From assembly GCF_017115105.1 (NCBI RefSeq), contig NZ_JABXKH010000049.1:1-64000 (forward strand): 64,000 nucleotides of DNA. Reading direction: 5' to 3'. Positions 18,197 through 27,161 of this stretch are shown here, piece by piece (within the stretch, counting starts at the first letter, position 1; every line of letters starts with the position of its first letter). Below the pieces are notes generated by a model that saw only the letters and a list, made by a program, of their open reading frames with translations, was not told the origin of the DNA and ran no database searches. A program made the translations under genes and the position numbers. The stretch comes from Nostoc sp. NMS2. GTDB taxonomy: Bacteria > Cyanobacteriota > Cyanobacteriia > Cyanobacteriales > Nostocaceae.

Positions 18197-18647
18197 ATCT
18201 TTTGTGAGCGGTTTGTTAGCAGTCTTTTATTATCTCTATGAAAACAAGAAAATACAACACTTTTAATTGATATTATTGATTGAACAAATACCCTAATGCC
18301 AACGTCACAGCAAATCATAAAGATGGTATTTGAAACCTGACGCTACCCAAAGCTGAAGAATAAAAGAACAAAGTCGTCAAAGTTAATCTAGCATCATCTA
18401 GCTAATTTTCTCTTTATATTCTGCTAGCTATTTATTAAATAACATAAAAAGCGCTCCCCTTTTGGAGAGCGCTTTTTAGTGTGAATGACTTAGGCTATAC
18501 AGATTTGTTAGGAAAGTGCAAAATTCTAAATCCTGTAGAGTGTATTATCGCCGAGAGTACGGCATCACCTCAGATTTTAGGTGCGCTAGGACGAATGTTC
18601 TAACGCACCCTACAATATTTGCTCTTTATTAAATCTACATTTCTTAG
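18197..18647. other. intergenic region with terminator and hairpin repeat
   Basis: No gene is seen. It contains a strong hairpin terminator at 18446-18477. A second hairpin at about 18580-18612 (GGTGCGCTAGGA / TTCTAACGCACC) resembles a dispersed cyanobacterial repeat. Confidence 0.55.
18446..18477. terminator. bidirectional intrinsic terminator
   Basis: AAAAAGCGCTCCCC, a short loop and GGAGAGCGCTTTTT form a GC-rich stem with an A-run before and a T-run after. It works in both directions. It most likely ends the ferredoxin transcript, which runs on the minus strand about 170 bp away. Confidence 0.8.
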
Positions 18648-18947
18648 TTAACCGTTAAGCGCTTCTTCTTGATGAGTTTGGATTACACAGTCAGAAGTAG
18701 GCTTGGCAACGCAGGTAAGAACCCATCCCTCATCAATTTGATCATTGTCTAAGAAATTCTGATCCGATTGATCAACAGTACCTGAAATCAGCTTTCCGGT
18801 ACAGGTTGAGCAAGAACCAGCGTTACAGGAATAGGGCAAGTCCAGATTATATTCTTCGTTAGCGATCTCTAGGATGTACTCATCATCAGGAACTTCAATT
18901 GTTTGTTCACCGTCTGGGGTCTTTAATGTGACCTTATAAGTTGCCAT
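18648..18947 (-). CDS. plant-type [2Fe-2S] ferredoxin
   Basis: A 99-residue soluble electron carrier. Cluster ligands are in [12 protein letters not shown] (Cys-x4-Cys-x2-Cys, about 41-49) and WVLTCVAKP (Cys near 79). It ends with the family's IQTHQEEAL. Vegetative PetF donates electrons from photosystem I to FNR and other enzymes. This one differs from standard PetF: the residue after the first cluster Cys is Asn where PetF has Arg (and heterocyst FdxH has His), and there is an extra Cys in TSDCVIQ, as in FdxH. It may be a specialised isoform. A terminator follows. Confidence 0.93.
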   Translation of the reverse strand: MATYKVTLKTPDGEQTIEVPDDEYILEIANEEYNLDLPYSCNAGSCSTCTGKLISGTVDQSDQNFLDNDQIDEGWVLTCVAKPTSDCVIQTHQEEALNG

Positions 18948-19049
18948 GTAACAATCCCTAGCTCATATAAACTCCATATTCGATACTACGGGTTTATGTG
19001 CTGCTAGTCTAGAGTTTAATGTGGTTGATTGCTCTACATCCTGAAGTGC

Positions 19050-19904
19050 TTAGTGGGAATTGGAAGTGAGAGTAAAAAATTCTGCGATCGCTTCAGCAAA
19101 TCCCTGAAATGAACTATAATCCCTAGACACGATGGAGACATTCATGCCTAACTTTCGCGCATTGGCAGTTGTATAAGGGCCAAAACATGCGATAATGCAG
19201 CCTTCATAGTCGCTTTGCGAGTTGACCATTATCAAAAAGCTTTCTACTTCCGCCGTGCTACTAAAGGCAATGACATCGATCATTCCTTGATGTATCAGGT
19301 TTAATTCAATACTGTAGATACTTGTGTCTAAGCCCTGTGTAATATATGTGGGTACGCGAGTTACTTCTATGCCCAATTGTTGCAAATCCGTAATCAAATT
19401 GGGTACAACATCAGGTTCAGGCAAACCAACAACTTCTGGGGCAGGTATCAACACTTTTTTGTCATGAATTTGCGGAATTTTCGCTAATTCCGCCACAATT
19501 CCGGCTGGGCTAGATTCTGTTGGGATTAAATCTACCTTGCCACAAAAAGACAATAAGCTTTCGGCATCTTTTCCTAAAGCACATAATTGACATTTCTTTA
19601 CCACAGATATAGGAATATTTAAATCATTCATGCGGTGAAAAAATGCAGTAATGCCATTTCTACTTGTAAAGATAATCCAATCAAATTCGGCTATGTGGTT
19701 GAGAGCAGCATCTAACTTAGTGTAGTTTAATAAATAGCAGGTTTCGATTGTAGGCATGAAAACAGGTAAACCACCTTGTTTGATAATTTGTTCAGATAAC
19801 CTATAAGCATAATTTCTCGGTGCTGTTACTAAAATTCTCTTGCCATATAGAGGTAAATCTCTAGATGGAGTGAGCATATTAATTTGTAGTGATTGGGTGT
19901 ACAT
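19050..19904 (-). CDS. hemD: uroporphyrinogen-III synthase
   Basis: A 284-residue protein of the HemD family. It begins with LYGKRILVTAPRNYAYRLSE, followed by WIIFTSRNGITAFF, CALGKDAESLL and VIAFSSTAEVESFL, and ends with IACFGPYTTANARKLG. The enzyme closes hydroxymethylbilane to uroporphyrinogen III, the branch point for haem, chlorophyll, bilin and cobalamin synthesis, and acts in the cytosol. Another in-frame ATG nine codons in (MLTPSRD) is equally possible. Not in an operon with other tetrapyrrole genes here. Confidence 0.9.
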   Translation of the reverse strand: MYTQSLQINMLTPSRDLPLYGKRILVTAPRNYAYRLSEQIIKQGGLPVFMPTIETCYLLNYTKLDAALNHIAEFDWIIFTSRNGITAFFHRMNDLNIPISVVKKCQLCALGKDAESLLSFCGKVDLIPTESSPAGIVAELAKIPQIHDKKVLIPAPEVVGLPEPDVVPNLITDLQQLGIEVTRVPTYITQGLDTSIYSIELNLIHQGMIDVIAFSSTAEVESFLIMVNSQSDYEGCIIACFGPYTTANARKLGMNVSIVSRDYSSFQGFAEAIAEFFTLTSNSH

Positions 19905-19919
19905 TTATTTATCATAAGC

Positions 19920-19952
19920 AGATCCCTGACTTCTTAAAGAAGTCGGGGATCT
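19920..19952. repeat. 'CCCCGACTTCTT' hairpin repeat
   Basis: AGATCCCTGACTTCTTAAAGAAGTCGGGGATCT is an almost perfect palindrome. It is the core of the repeat that is complete at 50675-50779. It abuts the 3' end of the pseudogene at 19951-20290. Confidence 0.7.
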
Positions 19953-20290
19953 AAATCATCAATTTAGCGATCGCTGGCAATTTTCTGAAGATATTACCAC
20001 TTTGCTTGCAGTCTTCAGGATACACCCCCAAAACATCCTAAATCTTCGTCCAGTAAGTCCGCACTGCTCGTTCCGATTTATACATTCTGTCGGCGATCGC
20101 CTTATCTGTCAAACTCTCTTCAAAAGCCAAACGCAACACATCCAACCATTCCGGCTTGAGTTCGATTGCTGTTTTGATGTCTTTTGTGTGAGTTGCACCC
20201 TGAAGTGCTAAATTAACTCGCATGAGCATTTCATCTTCGGGTAATCCTTTATCTGCGATCGCAAACCCAGAACAACCTTTACCATTATTG
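19951..20290 (-). pseudogene. remnant of a helix-turn-helix protein with a nonsense codon
   Basis: The minus strand encodes a helix-turn-helix-like segment: ELKPEWLDVLRLAFEESLTD, then KAIADRMYKSERAVRTYWTK. An in-frame TAG (20038-20040) interrupts it. Reading on gives DVLGVYPEDCKQSGN, the expected continuation in related proteins, in which Gln usually fills the TAG position. The frame then ends at a stop next to the hairpin repeat at 19920-19952. The region upstream of 20290 is replaced by an opposing gene fragment. I infer a decayed C-terminal fragment of a cyanobacterial HTH-domain protein. Confidence 0.6.
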
Positions 20291-20719
20291 CTTCTCTTTG
20301 TACCAATTCTCAAAGGCGGGGAGAATGAATCCATAATCCGGGAAGCATTGCAAATTTTGCGTAGAGATGAACAATTAAACCAACTAGAAACAGTTTTAGC
20401 TTTTTTTGCTACTTTTGTACTAGAGAGTGCCTTAGTTCAGGAAATCATGAGGTGGGATATGGCTGTATTGCGCGAATCACCTTGGTATCAAGAAATTTTA
20501 CGCGAAGGAGAAGCCCGTGGAGAAGCCCGTGGAGAAGCACGCGGAGAAATCCGTGGAATTCAGACGTGTCTTGAGACGTTATTAGAGATAAAATTTGGCA
20601 ATCCTGGCTTAGAGTTAATACCAATCATCTATCAAATTACAGATTTACAGCAATTGAAAGCAATTCAACAAGCCATCAAAACCGTAAATTCAGTTGAGGA
20701 ATTGAGGCAGCTTTTATAG
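20280..20719 (+). pseudogene. C-terminal remnant of an Rpn-family nuclease/transposase
   Basis: The frame encodes VPILKGGENESIIREALQIL, LETVLAFFATFVLESALVQE and IMRWDMAVLRESPWYQEIL. Then come a (GEAR)n repeat and a short helical tail ending SVEELRQLL. This is the C-terminal half of cyanobacterial Rpn (recombination-promoting nuclease) proteins. The N-terminal PD-(D/E)xK catalytic half is missing; the bases before 20280 are antisense to the neighbouring HTH remnant. The gene is therefore a 5'-truncated fragment. Confidence 0.65.
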
Positions 20720-21116
20720 TACAATTATTTAGCTCAAAGATAGCAAGTTGCAGTGTCTTCCTCAGCAAGATGAAAGGTGGACGCAAGCAAAACTATCGAG
20801 CGTCTAGCTCGTTCTATAAACTGGACGGGCTAGAGAGCTACTCCAGCCAAGATTGAAAGTTATGGTTGTAGTTCCTTCACTAATTCGACGGGGCAATTTC
20901 CCGTTCTAAGTTCTGTACACCTGTGAATCTGGAGTATTCCCGAACGATATTTTAGATCGGTGCGATGGCGTACCCACCCTTTCCGGTGGCGATCGCATTT
21001 TCCCAATTCCCAATCCCTAATTAAATTTTTCTAATAATCATTCTCTATTTTGTGGCATAAATTTAGTGAATGCGGATGATATATACATAGCAGCATTGAT
21101 CACTAAAGATTGATTT
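20720..21116. other. intergenic region
   Basis: No gene is supported in about 400 bp. A GCTAGAGAGC-type imperfect inverted repeat is seen at about 20796-20845. The AT-rich stretch before 21117 probably holds the promoter of the DUF1822/CHAT cluster. No motif is clear enough to name. Confidence 0.4.
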
Positions 21117-22085
21117 ATGAATAACTCCACCTACCAGCTAGACGATTTCGCTTTAACATTACCGATTCCTCAATTAGCTCGCATCACTGCTCATAAATTT
21201 GCTAACCAACAGCCAAATTTTGAAAAAGCAGAGCAAGTTCGGCTGAATACGCTAGCTGTGTGGGTGGTGAATGACTACTTAGAAATGATGGATATTCCTA
21301 CCAACCTCCAAGCTAGCGACAGCTGGAACCCCATCATGCGCCTCTGTGGAAATGTCGCTGACTTAGAAGTGCCCTCAGTTGGCCGTCTAGAGTGTCGCCC
21401 TGTCCATCAGCATCAACAGATATGTTCCATTCCCCCAGAAACCTGGGAAGAACGGGTGGGTTATTTAGTAGTTCAATTTGATGAATCACTCCAAGAAGCG
21501 AGGCTGCTTGGTTTTATTCCTAGTGTCACAACTGAAACACTGCCTTTAGAACAACTGCAACCATTGGAAGCGTTTATCGACCACTTGGGAGAACTGCGCC
21601 AATCTCCAGTTACTTCACTCGTGAATTTAAGTCAGTGGTTTACTGGTATATTTGAGACAGGTTGGCAAACTATTGAATCTTTGTGGAACTTGCCGGAACT
21701 CAGACCAGATTATGCCTTTCGTAGTACCGAAACTTTAGAACTTAATGCCCTAAATCAACCAGAATCAATTACTAAACGGGCAAAACTAATTGATTTAGGT
21801 ATTCAAATTCTTAACCAACCCGTCATGTTGATTGTGGAAATCAGCCCAGAAAAAGATCAACAAACCAGTATCCATCTACAATTGCACGCCACTGGGAATC
21901 AAATCTACTTACCACCCGGAGTTCATCTCACCGTTCTAGATAGTTCGGGAGCAGTATTTCTAGACGCTCAATCGAGAAAATCAGATAACTACATTCAGTT
22001 ACAGTTTCGCGGTGAAGCTACAGAACAATTTAGCGTTAGGGTAGCTATTAATGATACTAGCATTACTGAACATTTTCGGATTTAA
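21117..22085 (+). CDS. DUF1822 family protein
   Basis: A 322-residue soluble protein of the cyanobacterial DUF1822 family, recognised from FALTLPIPQLARITAHKFA and VWVVNDYLEMMDIPT near the start and WEERVGYLVVQFDESLQEARLLGF in the middle. It also has a C-terminal beta-rich part of the type VELTVLDSSG. Its function is unknown. From memory, DUF1822 genes often sit directly before CHASE2/CHAT and DUF928 genes in cyanobacteria, exactly as here. No membrane segment or signal peptide is visible, so it probably acts in the cytosol, perhaps as a partner of the next protein. Confidence 0.85.
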   Translation: MNNSTYQLDDFALTLPIPQLARITAHKFANQQPNFEKAEQVRLNTLAVWVVNDYLEMMDIPTNLQASDSWNPIMRLCGNVADLEVPSVGRLECRPVHQHQQICSIPPETWEERVGYLVVQFDESLQEARLLGFIPSVTTETLPLEQLQPLEAFIDHLGELRQSPVTSLVNLSQWFTGIFETGWQTIESLWNLPELRPDYAFRSTETLELNALNQPESITKRAKLIDLGIQILNQPVMLIVEISPEKDQQTSIHLQLHATGNQIYLPPGVHLTVLDSSGAVFLDAQSRKSDNYIQLQFRGEATEQFSVRVAINDTSITEHFRI

Positions 22086-22268
22086 AACATCTAGTTATTT
22101 TCCCTCTTTGTCGGTAATTTATTAAGTGGTAATTGGTTAATTAAAAATTAAAAATTAAAAATTCAAGCCGATTTTTGGGGATTTTGAAAAAAGTCTGCAA
22201 AAGCTTGTGGAGCTTGTTATGAGACATTAGAACAGGGGATGATTCTGCACAGAGGGATAGTGACGGTC

Positions 22269-24605
22269 ATGGGTAAGTTAGTGGTTCTGAAATTCGGAGA
22301 GGGTAGTTTTGAGCAGGGGTTTGCTGTCACCCTCCAAATTGGTGAAGAACACGAGCGGGCGGCAACAGAAATCACGGGTAAACTACCTTCATTTCCCGAA
22401 ATGCCGCTTTATTATAGTCATTGGCAGTCTAGTTATCGGCAGATAGGCAATCGTTATCGTCTCCATGCTGATAAAATGCAGGTGACGAATGTATCGATGA
22501 TTCAAGACTGCGAAAACACTTCCCATATCTTGCGGGCCCGCTTTAATACCTGGTTGCGAGCAGAAGAGTTTCGCCCTCTGAGAGAAAAATGGTTAGAAAG
22601 ATTGTCGTCCGAAGAAGAAGTACGAGTAATTTTGCAAACAGAAAATAGCCAATTGCAGCTATTGCCTTGGCATCTGTGGGAGTTATTAGAACGCTACCCC
22701 AAGGCTGAAATCGCTCTTTCTTCACCATCTTACGATCGCATTCACAAGCCACGCACCAAAAATCCATTAGTCAATATTTTGGCAATTGTGGGCAATAGTC
22801 AGGGGATTGATACTGAGGCCGATAAAGCTTTACTCCAACAGTGTGGTAACGCAGAAGTCAGCTTTTTGGTAGAACCACAACGGAAAGAATTAACCGAGCA
22901 TCTTTGGGGAAAAAACTGGGATATTCTCTTCTTTGCTGGGCACAGTTCCAGTAACAAAAATGGAGAAAGTGGACGAATTTACCTGAATAAAACTGATAGT
23001 CTGACCATTGGCGAATTAAAGTATGCTCTGAAAAAAGCCATTGAGAACGGCTTGCAACTAGCTATATTCAACTCCTGTGATGGATTAGGATTAGCGCGAG
23101 AATTGGCTGATTTGCAAATTCCTCAAATAATCGTCATGCGTGAACCAGTCCCAGACAAGGTTGCAAAGGAATTCTTAAAGTATTTTCTCCAAGGTTTTGC
23201 TGGTGGCGAGTCTTTATATCAAGCGGTACGCCAAGCACGGGAACGATTGCAAGGACTTGAGGATCGATTTCCCTGTGCAACTTGGCTACCAATGATTTGC
23301 CAAAATCCAGCGCAGACACCACCCACTTGGGATGAATTAAGGTATACAAAAAAACCTGAAGAGAGACAGAATTTAGTTTTGTCTACCAAACGCAGATTAG
23401 CAACAACTTTGTTATCCAGCTTGGCGATTACAGGCTTGGTTTTTGGGGTGAGATGGATAGGATGGCTGGAAAGTCTAGAAATTCCCGCTTTTGACCAGAT
23501 AATGCGATCGCGCCCTGCACAGGCATTAGATTCGCGCCTGCTGGTAATTACAATTGATGATGACGATCTGGCAATTCAAAGACAGAATAATGAATCCTTG
23601 ATTGGAGCTTCCATTTCCGAAAAATCTCTCAACAAATTACTGGCAAAACTGAATCAATACAAACCTCGCGCCATTGGCTTGGATATCTACCGTGATTTTC
23701 CAGCCAAACAACCAGATTTAATTACTCGTCTCCAACAAACTCAGAATTTAGTTGGCGTATGCAAAGGAAGTGATAGCACAGCAAACATCACAGGTATTAA
23801 GCCGCCACCAGAAATCCCCAAAACAAATCTCGGATTCAGTGACTTTATTCACGATCCTGATGGAGTTATCCGTCGCCATTTGCTGTTCATGAACCAGGAA
23901 CCGACATCGTTGTGTCCTGCTACCTTTGCATTCAGTCTACAACTGGCCTTTCTCTATTTGCAACCTTCAGGAATTCAACCAAAGTTCACCCCTGAAGGGA
24001 ATTTGCAACTCGGTAAAACTATTTTTCCGAATCTGAAGTCTCGCACTGGCGGCTATCACGATATTGATGCTAATGGCGGTCAAATCTTACTTAACTACCG
24101 TTCTCCAAAACAGATAGCCCAACAGGTGAAGCTGACCCAATTTTTAACCAGTCCAATTAACTCCAGTGCTATCAAAGACAAGATTGTTTTAATTGGTGTG
24201 ACAGCAAAGGGGGATTCTCAAGATACCTGGGCTACACCTTATGGCGTTCCTTTTCAGGAGCAAATGCCCGGAGTGTTAGTCCAAGCCCACATGATCAGCC
24301 AGATTCTCAGTGCTGTGCAGGATGGGCGGCCATTGCTGCGGGTTTGGTCGCTGTGGGCTGAGGCAGTCTGGATTTGGGGCTGGTCTTTGGTAGGGGGAGT
24401 TTTGGCTTGGCGAAAGCTTTCCTTACCTTGGTTGGCATTGGCAGTTAGTATTAGCTCTGGTGTGCTGTATATAGTTTGCTTTGGTCTGTTAATTTCGGGT
24501 GCTTGGGTGCCATTTATCCCGTCGATTTTGTCGCTGGTAGCCACGGTTAGCATGATGTCAATTTATAATTCAGCAACTAAAGTGCGGGTGGCGAGTAGGA
24601 AATAG
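22269..24605 (+). CDS. CHAT (caspase-like) protease domain fused to CHASE2 sensor domain
   Basis: About 778 residues. After an N-terminal region (MGKLVVLKFGEGSFEQGF) comes a CHAT domain with the caspase-type dyad. The His is in LFFAGHSSS (near 225) and the Cys in LAIFNSCDGLGLA (near 270). A transmembrane helix at about 376-395 leads to an extracytoplasmic CHASE2 domain (FDQIMRSRPAQALDSRLLVI, then KPRAIGLDIYRDFP, then GYHDIDANGGQILLNYR). Three helices at about 690-770 end the protein. CHASE2 normally senses external signals for kinases and cyclases; here the output is a predicted protease. I use ATG 22269 because the family starts MGKLVVL; ATG 22239 is in frame. Confidence 0.9.
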   Translation: MGKLVVLKFGEGSFEQGFAVTLQIGEEHERAATEITGKLPSFPEMPLYYSHWQSSYRQIGNRYRLHADKMQVTNVSMIQDCENTSHILRARFNTWLRAEEFRPLREKWLERLSSEEEVRVILQTENSQLQLLPWHLWELLERYPKAEIALSSPSYDRIHKPRTKNPLVNILAIVGNSQGIDTEADKALLQQCGNAEVSFLVEPQRKELTEHLWGKNWDILFFAGHSSSNKNGESGRIYLNKTDSLTIGELKYALKKAIENGLQLAIFNSCDGLGLARELADLQIPQIIVMREPVPDKVAKEFLKYFLQGFAGGESLYQAVRQARERLQGLEDRFPCATWLPMICQNPAQTPPTWDELRYTKKPEERQNLVLSTKRRLATTLLSSLAITGLVFGVRWIGWLESLEIPAFDQIMRSRPAQALDSRLLVITIDDDDLAIQRQNNESLIGASISEKSLNKLLAKLNQYKPRAIGLDIYRDFPAKQPDLITRLQQTQNLVGVCKGSDSTANITGIKPPPEIPKTNLGFSDFIHDPDGVIRRHLLFMNQEPTSLCPATFAFSLQLAFLYLQPSGIQPKFTPEGNLQLGKTIFPNLKSRTGGYHDIDANGGQILLNYRSPKQIAQQVKLTQFLTSPINSSAIKDKIVLIGVTAKGDSQDTWATPYGVPFQEQMPGVLVQAHMISQILSAVQDGRPLLRVWSLWAEAVWIWGWSLVGGVLAWRKLSLPWLALAVSISSGVLYIVCFGLLISGAWVPFIPSILSLVATVSMMSIYNSATKVRVASRK

Positions 24606-24660
24606 GAAAAGATTTTTTTGATTAAATCGACAAGGCTAATATAGTTCAGGAAGGGTTTTT

Positions 24661-25494
24661 ATGAAGTCAAATTCACAAGCGATAAAACTGTTTTTAGTAG
24701 TAGCTTTTAGCTATACCAATTTATTAGTTAGCCTGACACCAGTACTGGCGAAACCAAACCTTGGTTCTTCACCTAGCGATGCCTACGGCGGGCTACGCCT
24801 ACGTTCGGAAGCTAAAACAAGCCCTACTAAAGCCACATTTAATCAACCTCCAATTCCACCTGGCCCTCCTCCTGGAGGTCGCGTTCGTGGTGGAGCGAAG
24901 CGCAGCATACCAGGATGTCCAATTACTAAACATGACCTGACTGCTTTAGTTTCCTTTACTCAAGAAGCTAACTCAGTAATCAATGTCTGGGGAAAGACAA
25001 CCCTAGAACACCCAAGTTGGTTTTTCTATGTGCCATATACCAAAAATTCTCCTTATGCAGTTGAATTTGTGCTGCAAGATCAAGACTCTAACGAGATTTA
25101 CAAAAAAGCGATCGTTCTACCAGAGAAACCAGGAGTCATCAGCGTATCTCTGCCTACCACTTCTCCTAGCTTGGCACTAAACAAACAATATCGCTGGTTT
25201 TTCACCATTAACTGCGACCAGGAAAAGAATGCTCCCCCGACTTTTGTCGAAGGGGTAATACAAAGAGTTGAACTGAATTCTGCCACAGTCAAAGAGCTAG
25301 AAACGACAGAACTTTTAAAGCGCTATGCTATCTATGCCCAAAATGGGATATGGTACGACGCACTTACAACACTGGCTCAACTGCGCCAGAAAAATCCTAA
25401 AGATGCAAAATTACAAGCTGAGTGGCAGAATTTGTTAGGCGGCATCCATTTAAATGATATTGCAGCAGAACCAATTTTATCGGAGCAACCTTAG
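24661..25494 (+). CDS. secreted DUF928 family protein
   Basis: A 277-residue protein with a Sec signal peptide (hydrophobic helix, cleavage after PVLAKP) and a Pro/Gly-rich linker (about 65-80). The DUF928 core includes WGKTTLEHPSWFFYVPYT, VISVSLP, YRWFFTINCD and VEGVIQRVEL, followed by helical repeats. It is presumably periplasmic or surface-exposed; function unknown. It follows the CHAT-CHASE2 gene by 55 bp, so it is likely co-transcribed. Two oddities: the linker contains two blocks of dispersed-repeat DNA (about 24776-24812 and 24875-24914), and the TAG stop lies inside the terminal repeat of an adjacent MITE. Confidence 0.85.
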   Translation: MKSNSQAIKLFLVVAFSYTNLLVSLTPVLAKPNLGSSPSDAYGGLRLRSEAKTSPTKATFNQPPIPPGPPPGGRVRGGAKRSIPGCPITKHDLTALVSFTQEANSVINVWGKTTLEHPSWFFYVPYTKNSPYAVEFVLQDQDSNEIYKKAIVLPEKPGVISVSLPTTSPSLALNKQYRWFFTINCDQEKNAPPTFVEGVIQRVELNSATVKELETTELLKRYAIYAQNGIWYDALTTLAQLRQKNPKDAKLQAEWQNLLGGIHLNDIAAEPILSEQP

Positions 25495-25593
25495 AGGTTG
25501 TTTGAAAAGTCTAATTTCTTACTAGCCGGGCGACTAGAAGTCGCGGCTACACGAGACTTTACCTGCCTTCGCAGGTTAACTATTACACCGTAA

Positions 25594-27151
25594 GTCCCCC
25601 ACTGAATTTTGTACTCAAAATCAGTGGTGGGATATAAGGTGGGCAATGAGGAAGTGACTTTTCTGTCGTCATTGAACGCAGTTCAATCAGCAATGTTGGT
25701 CGGTGACGAATTGCCAATCTTTATGTCCGGCAGGGAGTCAATCCAATCATCAATCAAGGACGTTATAGTTTTGTCCTGTTGAACCGCATATTGCATTAAT
25801 TTATGTTTCCGTTTGTCTGATAGTCGTATTTGCAATGAGTTGTTTTTCATAATGCAGTGACAGCGTGTTTGCATTTATGTTACCATACATTAAAGGAGGT
25901 AAAACAAATGAGAACTTCGTACCATTACAAACTACGCCCAACAAAACAGCAAATAGTTCAATTTAATAAATGGCTAGACTTGCTTCGCTGTCAATATAAT
26001 TATTTGCTGGCTGATAGATTTCGCTGGTACGAAGAAAATCGATGCTCAATTAATTCTTGCTCTCTAGTTGTTTGTCATCTACCAGAGTTACGAAACAACC
26101 CTAATTACAATAGTCAGCAAGATTCATTGCCTCAACTAAAAAAAGACCGTCCTTGGTACAAAGAGTTACATTCCCAGGTGTTGCAAAATGCAGCTAAACG
26201 AGTAGAGTTAGCGATGAACAGATTTCTTAGTGGTGACTGGAATGGGAAAAGGAGCGGAAAGCCAAGGTTCAAGGCAGCTAATCAGTACAAAACTTTTACC
26301 TATCCAACTATCAAAAGTGACTGTATTGATAACGGTTTTATAACTCTACCTAAATTTGGAAAGGTAAAGCTAGTACAGCATCGGGTTATACCAGATGGAT
26401 TCAAGATAAAGACTTGCTCCATTACCAAAAAGGCAGATGGATACTACGCAACCTTGAGTTTAGAAGATAAGACTGTGCCTTCAATTAAACCAGATTTCAA
26501 CCCAGGTTCTATAACTGGGATTGATGTTGGTTTGAAGGAGTTTTTGACAACCTCCGATAACGAAGTGGTCAAAATTCCTCAGTATTATCGGAAATCTCAA
26601 AAACGTTTGCGAGTTATTCAAAAGCGAGTATCTCGTAGAAAAAAAGGTAGTATTGGTAGACATAAAGCTATCAAACAATTGAGCAAGCAACATAAGAAAG
26701 TTGCTGATAAAAGAAAAGATTTTCACTTCCAAACCGCGAACAATCTGTTGAAAAAATATGATGTTATTGCGGTTGAAGATTTGAACGTCAAAGGACTTGC
26801 GCGAACACGATTAGCTAAATCTATAACGGACGCTGGATGGTCAAGCTTTCTGTCGATACTAGCAAACAAAGCCGAAAATGCTGGTTTGTTAGTTATTCCA
26901 GTCAAAGCCTCTGGCACTAGTCAAGACTGCTCTAGTTGCGGTGTGAAAGTTTCTAAAAAACTAGATGTGAGATGGCATGATTGCCCTAATTGCGGGTGTA
27001 GTTTAGACCGTGACCACAATGCCGCTATAAATATAAAAAACAGAGCGGAGGGTCATCCCGCTCTTAAAGCCAAGAGCCTCCTAAGCAATAGCCGGATTGT
27101 CTTGGAAGCCCCCACTGAAACGGTACTCCGTTCAGTGGTGGGAGATGTCAC
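25594..27151 (+). mobile_element. IS200/IS605-group element, tnpB only (IS1341-like), copy 1
   Basis: Both ends have subterminal hairpins: CCCCCACTGA...TCAGTGGTGGG at 25595-25632 and CCCCCACTGAAACGG...TTCAGTGGTGGG at about 27108-27142. The right end is followed by GATGTCAC. Copy 2 has equivalent hairpins. It carries tnpB and a divergent ribbon-helix-helix gene but no tnpA. End positions are estimates. Confidence 0.75.
25683..25850 (-). CDS. ribbon-helix-helix (CopG-like) protein linked to tnpB
   Basis: A 55-residue protein, [20 protein letters not shown] and onward. A short beta strand (SLQIRLS) and two helices ([26 protein letters not shown]) give a ribbon-helix-helix fold, the DNA-binding fold of CopG/Arc repressors. 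It is divergent from tnpB with 57 bp between the starts. The second tnpB element has the same gene in the same place (48731-48901), with the shared tail IKIGNSS-TN. I infer a repressor of its own element. I start at ATG 25850; a longer frame to 25874 reads into the tnpB leader. Confidence 0.75.
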   Translation of the reverse strand: MKNNSLQIRLSDKRKHKLMQYAVQQDKTITSLIDDWIDSLPDIKIGNSSPTNIAD

Positions 27152-27161
27152 AAACTCTTGA
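25908..27161 (+). CDS. tnpB: RNA-guided endonuclease TnpB (IS200/IS605-type), copy 1
   Basis: A 417-residue TnpB. It has an N-terminal helix-turn-helix ([20 protein letters not shown]). The RuvC motifs are [11 protein letters not shown] (Asp206), [11 protein letters not shown] (Glu290) and [14 protein letters not shown] zinc ribbon (CSSCGVKV...CPNCGC) lies between the second and third. All three catalytic acids are present, so nuclease activity is plausible. TnpB proteins are guided by an RNA made from the element's right end. The start is ATG 25908, with AAAGGAGGT eight bases before it. The CDS runs through the right-end hairpin and its stop lies just outside the element. No tnpA is present, so mobility would need help in trans. 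Confidence 0.92.
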   Translation: MRTSYHYKLRPTKQQIVQFNKWLDLLRCQYNYLLADRFRWYEENRCSINSCSLVVCHLPELRNNPNYNSQQDSLPQLKKDRPWYKELHSQVLQNAAKRVELAMNRFLSGDWNGKRSGKPRFKAANQYKTFTYPTIKSDCIDNGFITLPKFGKVKLVQHRVIPDGFKIKTCSITKKADGYYATLSLEDKTVPSIKPDFNPGSITGIDVGLKEFLTTSDNEVVKIPQYYRKSQKRLRVIQKRVSRRKKGSIGRHKAIKQLSKQHKKVADKRKDFHFQTANNLLKKYDVIAVEDLNVKGLARTRLAKSITDAGWSSFLSILANKAENAGLLVIPVKASGTSQDCSSCGVKVSKKLDVRWHDCPNCGCSLDRDHNAAINIKNRAEGHPALKAKSLLSNSRIVLEAPTETVLRSVVGDVTNS

